This document shows positions 57,752 through 64,000 of a DNA stretch of 64,000 nucleotides, one piece after another. Under the pieces are notes generated by a model. It ran no database searches, was not told the origin of the DNA, and was given only the letters and a program-made list of their open reading frames with translations. The DNA is from Pezizomycotina sp. ARF18 (taxonomy: Eukaryota > Ascomycota): positions 170,992 to 234,991 of the forward strand of contig AZLU01000036.1 of assembly GCA_002224055.1 (NCBI GenBank), in the 5' to 3' direction. A program made the translations under genes and the position numbers. Numbering within the stretch: position 1 is the stretch's first letter; the number at the start of each line of letters is the position of its first letter.

Positions 57752-60700
57752 CTAGCGTTCGGCCGCTCGTGCCGCGCGGCTTTCCTGCGTTCGTCTTCGC
57801 GGAGCAAATCGCGCGGAAACCGCTGATGGGAAACCCACCACCTTCGTCCCCTCTGTCGCGGGTTTAACGGTCGGAAACAAACCTTTTTCGTTCACTCGTT
57901 CGCGGGGTTTACCGTTGAGGCAGAGTAAAATCTCCGTCGTGCTCATCGCGCTGGAGACGTGTATGCGGAGGTGTTGCCCCATGCTGAACCTCCGTGCTTT
58001 ATTCATATCTTCGATGACGTCGTCTGTAATGAGATGTACTCCGAATTATCTTAACCTCTCCGGATAATAAAATACGGCGTCCAATCGCGACCGTCGTTCT
58101 TCACATCATGTCCGCGGTGGTCCCGTAAATCCCTGAAGAACTGCCCAGCTCTTCCGTCTCCTGACTGTACGGCGCGAACCGGCAATTTAAGTGCCCGTAA
58201 CGATATAGCCTACATCCCATCCGCATCCTCGACGCCGTTCTTCTCAAAGTGAACGTCGTGGCGATGAGGTGGTCCGCGATTTCGCATATCTTCTCCTTCA
58301 TGGGCGACTGCATCATCTGCGACCTCGTGAGATCTTCGAGCCTCTGCATCGCAGCTACATTATCGAACTTCGGCGGCGGGGAATTGCCTCCGCCTCTGAC
58401 ATATTTACATTTAAGCGAACGTAGCGGCTCCTTTCTGTGCTTGGACCTGCACGTTCAGGAAGTCCTCCCATACCTGCTCGCAGCTGCGGTACACTCCGCA
58501 ATATTGTCTAGTCCGCTCTTCTTCTGCGACTAGGTATGGAAAGCTGTTCGTCTGCCTCAGCGGCTTCATCGGCGGTAAGTAATCCGACTGCGCGTATCCC
58601 GAACCCAGACAGAACAATATCCGGCTGCGAGTTCTCCATATCCGGCCATATCATTCGCCGCTCGAGGTCCGCAACGTGTATTGGATTGCTATGGTGCGTC
58701 GAGCCGTCCACGTACTCCTGCTTCGACGGCTCGTGCGAGAACGGGCGGAAATACTTCGTCGCAGCCGTTGTAGCTCGCGCGGCTTCCCACGTTTGAGCTC
58801 CCGGCTCGCATCTTCGGGTCTTTGGAAGATGTAGGAGCTTTGCGAGCCACGCCGGTTATAACTACCGATAACAACCGGCTTCCCGGCGGTCAACGTGCTA
58901 GTAACAGGACTTGTAACCCGTATTCCTAATATCGAATGCCACCAAAGAGGACGTCGTCCTCCGAGAAAGCTTGCATAAGCGCGTTTTGCAACGGTTGCGT
59001 CTCGTGTTTGCTCTGGTAGTAGCTCCTCACGACCGCTTTCAGGAGTGGGACATCCGTTAGGCGCGCCGGGTAAAGGCAGTGCGGAAAATCTTTTAAAAAT
59101 ATCCGCGCACTGTTGCAAGGGCCAGTTCTTTCGCACCGAGACCCAGCGCCACTACACCACCTGTGCTCGTGCGACGATGAGGTCGAAGAAGGTCTGTATC
59201 GGAATCGTACCTCCCAGCGCCTGCTCAACCTGTCGCAGCATTTCAAGCTGAATGATCGACCTAATACCCCCTCCGTCGAGGCTGAGGACACGAACACCGG
59301 CCGATGCGGGCTTAATGAAAACGCGCCACGGCGTCTTCCTCGATAAGTTCCGCCTCGTGCAGCGGACACGTTCTATATCGACGTAGATCTTGTCTACAGT
59401 TCCAAACCGGAAACGCAAGCCGTGCACATAAGATGACCGCACGGGAGTGCATGTTCTGCAATACCACCAGACAGCTGAGACATGTCGAGTGAGATATATA
59501 CGCATCTGCACCGCCAATATCAACATAGAACGGCCCAAGGACGCGGTCTTTGTGTATTCGCAATGCACACTCCAGCTCAGTACTCGGCTGCGAGTTCTCT
59601 TTCCGCAGCCATCGCGAAGCATGTACTCGAGTTCCTTCAACACGCTGTTTCGGAAAAATCCGATACGCGTCGCTATCGATCCGTGAGGTGTACACGCCGG
59701 CGATGACGCGGCCGTTTTTAAGTTGATGGCCTGCGATGTTGTTAGTAGAGATATTCTGGGCGGGGTTGCTGCATTTACCTTTGGCATGACCGCTTTTGAC
59801 ATTAACGCACCGACCTCCGCGAGCGCTTTGGAATTCGCAGGGCAGTGCCTGTTGCAGAAGCTGTTGATGAAATCATCGAGAGAATCGAGGTATTCGGGAA
59901 TATATTCTCGGCGGTTCTGTTTATCATTAGTTGGATAATACTAGAAACTATATTTTAGATCAGCAACATACCACAAGTCTTATGTCTCGCTGAGTCGAGC
60001 ATGATGCATGAAGCAATCAGCCTGTCATCTTCCGCAATATTATCCTTGCATCGTCACTCCTCCTCTCCTTCCAAAGCTCCGAATTCATAATATTAAGCGC
60101 CAGCTTGAGGATGTTCCCACCAAATCTAAGGGGATAGGATTGTTCGCGAAACTCGCCTGCACGAAGTCAAATGGAGTGTCAAGGTCACAGGCAAAGTGGT
60201 CGAACGCAGATTGAAAATACGGCTGGATGTCCACTGTGCTAAGTAGCATTCGCAGCGACCGTTTGATTTCGCGGGAACTTTGGACGGCAGAAACTATTTC
60301 GCCGTAAAGCCGCTGATTTGTTCACTGATCAAGTTCGGCCTGCCATTTCGGGGGATATAGACGACTCGGATGTTACTGTAATACGACATCAAGAGTTCCC
60401 TTATTGAAGAAATCTCACGCCACGGTCCTTCCAGAAAGCTACAAATCGAGAGAATTTGAGTTACTTTCGAAGCTGCAATTTATGGAATCGAGGAGACGCT
60501 GCGTTGCGGTAGTGACATCCAGTGTACGGAGTCGATGTTGTTGGACATAGCATTGAGAGCGATGATGGCGTGCGGAAGGACGGGTTGGTTCGAGATTTTT
60601 CGATGGCTTGGAGGCCCAGATGAGGAGCCTCTCAACGACATTTTCGATGGTTCTGGAAAATATTAGCCTGCAACACACGACTTTTCCTACTTTTGCTTGG

Positions 60701-62204
60701 TGTACTTACTTTGGGTTCTTCAATACAAATACCACGACGTCGGAAAACGTATAGAGAATTCGAGGGTAAAGATTGAGGACCGTAAACTCGCGGGTCTTTC
60801 TCTCCAAAGTTGTTGCCCAAGTGATTTCACGCTCGGAGGTGTGATGCAACCTCCGTCGCCGAAGAGGGCTGTTTTTCTTGACTTTGGCGTTGAGAGAGTG
60901 TTGAGGTGTCAGGGAAAGCCTCTGCTTTCGTGATTTTAAGCCCGATCGGCGTCCGTTCACCACTAAATTTATTTGGTCAGCGTTACATACCACGAAATAA
61001 CCACCGAGGAATTATTACCCTTCCAGCCTTCTACGTCCACATATGCCAGTGGGTATCCGAGCCGTGCGTGTGAGGTCTGAATAGAGATGAACGTCACCCG
61101 TCGTAGGGCTGGAATGGTGACATTTGACGCTTCCCACTACTGGAGCGGGAAATCTTCTCTTTCCCTGGTAGTGGAGCTCGATAAGCAGCTTTATCAGGGT
61201 GCTTTTCCCGGCGCCTATTCCTCACGTCAATATTGATTTCTTCTTGTAAAGGGGAATACTCACCAGTTTGACGACAACGATACCATCCCTGGATAGCGAG
61301 AGCGGGAGTCCGCTTCCTGCGACTCCGCCATCAAGCTAGCGAACCTGCCGTAGTCTTCGAATATCCGACCGTCAATCATATCCCTTACAACTCCAAACCA
61401 TGCTGTGTTTTCATCACGGCGGTGAAGCTCGTCCTGCCTCTGCTCGTCGACTTGCGGCTCCAAACTCGCCTGTATTCTTTCCGCCAAAACCTGGTCCGTA
61501 CTTTCATGCGGAATCCCATTTGGGTCCTTGAGTTTCTTTTTGTGCGGTAGTTGGCGGTCCAGCACAGTCTGCAGAACGAAGCGTTGCAAACGTTACAGAA
61601 AAGCCGGTCTGGCCCCACTTCTTCGCAGTCTTCGCACGCTCGCTGAAACTGAGTTGAATCGGATGGCGACATGGCTCCGGTGATGATGGTACCTCCGAAG
61701 AGGTGTCTTCGACATCGGGCTCGGTATCGGACTCGGGTTCAGCGTATTTCCTATCATCTTCTTCGAAGACGCTTGAACTATAGGTCGGGCGTGCTCCATA
61801 AGATCGTCGTAGAGAACCGACACAGCTCGGGACTCGTTCCACGTGAGACCTTCGGATGCCCTGTGAGCGGTTAGCTGGGTTGAGCTGAAGAAAAAATCCC
61901 CAAGAACAAAAGTGATTTTACCTGTCGTCGTCTGGGTCTGTGCTGAAAATATCCTTTTCGTCTGCTAGTCGAAGATTGAGAGCCCATTGTTGATACTATC
62001 GTTGATGGCCGCTACATGCTGTCCGAAAATATCTGAATCCGCTTCAGAACCCTTCGCTATCGACCGAGGCACCCTCTCATCTTCACCAAGATCGATAAGT
62101 CGCTCTTCCGACTTTGCTTCCAGGATGCGGCGATAGGGATTGTTGCTGACAACGTCCTGCCCTTTGTTGGAACGTCCATGGTTGCGAAACATTCGATGCT
62201 CCAC
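57752..62204 (-). CDS. P-loop GTPase-like and patatin-like phospholipase fusion
   Basis: A patatin-family lipase fused behind an NTPase, a layout seen in fungal NLR-like proteins. From the N-terminus: a region at 62204-61385 with LTWNESRAVSVLYDDLMEHA; an intron at 61861-61921 (GTAAAA, GCTAAC, ACAG); a Cys-rich finger CEDCEEVGPDRLFCNVCNAS and FCRLCW. Then P-loop core GIGAGKSTLIKLLIE (about 61226-61182) and AYVDVEG (DxxG, about 61045). Next SYYSNIRVVYIPRNGRPN (about 60385) and a second Cys cluster HSTCLSCLVV near 59480. The patatin part has VRVLSLDGGGIRSI (about 59290), the nucleophile box readable as GTSTGG near 59165 after a frame change, and the dyad in EYVDGSTHHSNPI (about 58715). A tail follows to 57752. 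Many frame changes. Confidence 0.75.
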
Positions 62205-62214
62205 GATTAGCTCT

Positions 62215-62545
62215 TCCGACTCAACTAGCCAATATTCGCAGTTTACAGTCCTCCAGATTTTTGCAAGTTTGAATTCCTGTGATCCTTCGATCGATTTATT
62301 CCAAATGTGCAGCCCTGCTTATAATTAACCGTTTGACCCCTGAATTCAAAAGGGATCCATAACGTGAAGAAAATACTCTTCGTATTTACTCAGCCTCGCC
62401 GGCCGTTTATCTCGACCTCTCCTTCTCGGCCCTCATCCTTCCCCTCTCTTTTTTAATTACTGAGCCTCAACATGATCGTTCGATAAAAATCTCCTCACTC
62501 AGCCAGTCCCCGAGAAAAAAACCGGTTAAGTGGGTCGAGCTTGTA
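62215..62545. other. Intergenic, nothing recognised
   Basis: C/T-rich upstream DNA of the GTPase-patatin gene. Confidence 0.3.
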
Positions 62546-62899
62546 TGTTCAATGGGTTAAGCACCCGCAGGGTGGGGAAAAATCCCTTGCTCCAACATCA
62601 CCGCCGAATGGGAATGGGTTATAATCCCCGCCGAACGACGCCATCCCAGCTGGGCTGCAGAACCAATCACACACCCCGGAAGGGCACCGCGAAAAGCTCG
62701 CTTCCGCGCGTTCGATCTGCAGGCGGATTTTTTTTGTGACTTGAACTATCACAGTTCCAGCTCCCCCAATCTGCCTTGCTTCGCAAAAATTTTGCTGGCA
62801 ATCAAAAAAACAAAAAAAATTAAGCCCAAACAAACCGATACCATCGAAGAAGAGAAAGGATATCCTTTGGTGAGGATAAAAAAATTTTTTTTTTTTTAC

Positions 62900-63590
62900 A
62901 TGCCAGACAGCAAGATATCCTTTTCCAACTGAAATTTGAATATCGATAAAATGGCGAACATCATGGTAAACGTGGTGGAGGCCAGCCATGACATTGTTTT
63001 CGAGGATGAGGCGAAAGCCTTGGACCACCTCCGAATGTGTATTTTCGCGGAGGAATTCTGCACGGAGCAATTAGGATATTCAGCGGCCAGACCGTCCTCG
63101 GGATTAGTCAACGACCAGATCGTGCCAATGATTAAACCGCTTGAGGGAAATCCCATTCTGCCGTCTTCTGTCATGTCTTTCTGGTATGGAGCTGACTGAA
63201 GCCGGTAGGAGAGAAGATTTCCGTTACGTGTCGGCGTAGGTCGAGCATTCCCTTCGGCTTGAGAAGGTTGATGTTGCCAATGGGAAAGTGGTAGGAGTGA
63301 GTTTCGGTTGCTTGCAACCACCGCTTTGAGAACCTCTGAAACGACCTGGATCTCTGTGAAGAAGTGAAAAGGCATGCGAAGGTAGAACACCGCTTCATCC
63401 TTCGATCTCCGTCGACGCGCCATTGAACTTGCGAGCGCAGTGTAGCATGGCGTCGGACCTCTTGGGTACGTAAACCATTCGAGGACCCGAGAGTGGCGTG
63501 TAAGCATGCTCGACGTTGAGTGAGCTACGACAATCGGATACCGTTTGGAGAAAATCGAACCTATAGCAAAACTCGAAGGTAGAATACAAT
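62900..63590 (-). CDS. Unrecognised partial gene, strand uncertain
   Basis: Minus frames read as a mosaic: GPRMVYVPKRSDAMLHCARK, then EAVFYLRMPFHFFTEIQVVS and HSYHFPIGNINLLKPKGMLD. After about 63180 the protein-like text switches frames. The plus strand also has an open 87-residue frame at 62936-63199 (ASHDIVFEDEAKALDHLRMC), so the coding strand there is not certain. It could be a separate gene or a distant N-terminal part of the GTPase-patatin gene; no family was recognised. Confidence 0.3.
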
Positions 63591-63719
63591 TAGCAGTATA
63601 TATCGAAGCCTCAACATGTGCCTCCAGACACCTGTGAGCTTTGAGAGGCAGCTGAACGCAATGAACTGGGAGCCGTCACGGAAGAGAATGCTGCAAAAGG
63701 CTAAGGGCCATCTTAATGA

Positions 63720-63965
63720 TGGACGGAGATGGAGATAGACACGATCATGACCGTAGATGGAGGTGAAGATGGAGATGGAGATGGGAGTGGAAGTGGAGAG
63801 GGGAGGACGATGGTGGTGGTTATGATGATTTATCTATTTATCTATTTTATTTTATTTTATTTTATTTTTAAAGATCGTGGGCAGCGACCGCTGTTTTGGG
63901 ATTTCATGAATATATAATAAATAAATCGGGTTTTTTTTTTTTTTTTTTTTCTTTTTTTTTTTTCA
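63720..63965 (+). repeat. GGAGATG-type minisatellite, (TTTTA)n and T tracts
   Basis: A G/A-rich run of GGAGATGGAGATG units (63720-63800), then TTTTA repeats (about 63845-63870) and T tracts at 63930-63963. Confidence 0.75.
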
Positions 63966-64000
63966 AACAGAACCGTAGTTTCCCTTTTCTGCGAACTCTG

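Noticed and set aside
1-64000. CRISPR arrays, bacterial operons, LTR retroelements
   Set aside because: No regularly spaced repeats, no Shine-Dalgarno-type gene packing, and no paired LTRs or reverse-transcriptase text were seen.

Overview
This looks like nuclear DNA of a filamentous ascomycete (Pezizomycotina). The evidence is a HET-domain gene, an NLR with a fungal Goodbye-type N-terminus, short introns with CTAAC-like branch sites, dispersed 5S rRNA genes with TATA boxes, and copies ruined by RIP-like C-to-T/G-to-A mutation. I cannot place it to genus from sequence alone.

Layout. 0-4 kb: a broken F-box-like gene and two 5S genes. 4.1-9.0 kb (minus): HET-ankyrin gene with about 30 repeats. 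9-15 kb: gene-poor, with three 5S genes and one unknown minus-strand gene. 15.9-18.2 kb (minus): second ankyrin gene. 20-21.6 kb (plus): aldo/keto reductase. 22.5 kb: tRNA-like gene. 23.5-24.7 kb (plus): aquaporin-type channel. 26.7 kb: truncated 5S. 27.5-28.1 kb (minus): small membrane protein. 29.4-30.8 kb: RIP-like relic of an NLR. 31.9-35.6 kb (minus): three small cysteine-rich protein genes. 36.9-38.2 kb (minus): phosphatidylserine-decarboxylase-like enzyme. 41.1-45.6 kb (minus): NLR with Goodbye, NACHT-like, TPR and ZZ zinc finger regions. 47.4 kb: tRNA-Arg(TCT) with an intron. 49.7-54 kb: diverged repeats interrupted by a RIP-decayed Tc1/mariner element with readable terminal inverted repeats. 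56 kb (plus): fungal rhodopsin/SAT4-like membrane protein. 57.7-62.2 kb (minus): P-loop GTPase-patatin protein, followed by another partial gene.

The theme is fungal nonself recognition. HET-ANK, ANK, NLR, a dead NLR paralogue and an NTPase-patatin protein all lie within 60 kb, with metabolic and transport genes (reductase, aquaporin, decarboxylase, SAT4-like) between them. This resembles a rapidly evolving immunity or allorecognition island.

Caveat. Nearly every conserved gene needs several frame changes. The 5S copies differ from one another largely by single-base losses in short homopolymers, and three adjacent tandem duplications differ mostly by 1-nt indels. This points to uncorrected long-read indel error at least as much as to pseudogenes. 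Gene boundaries are therefore envelopes, not exact exon sets.
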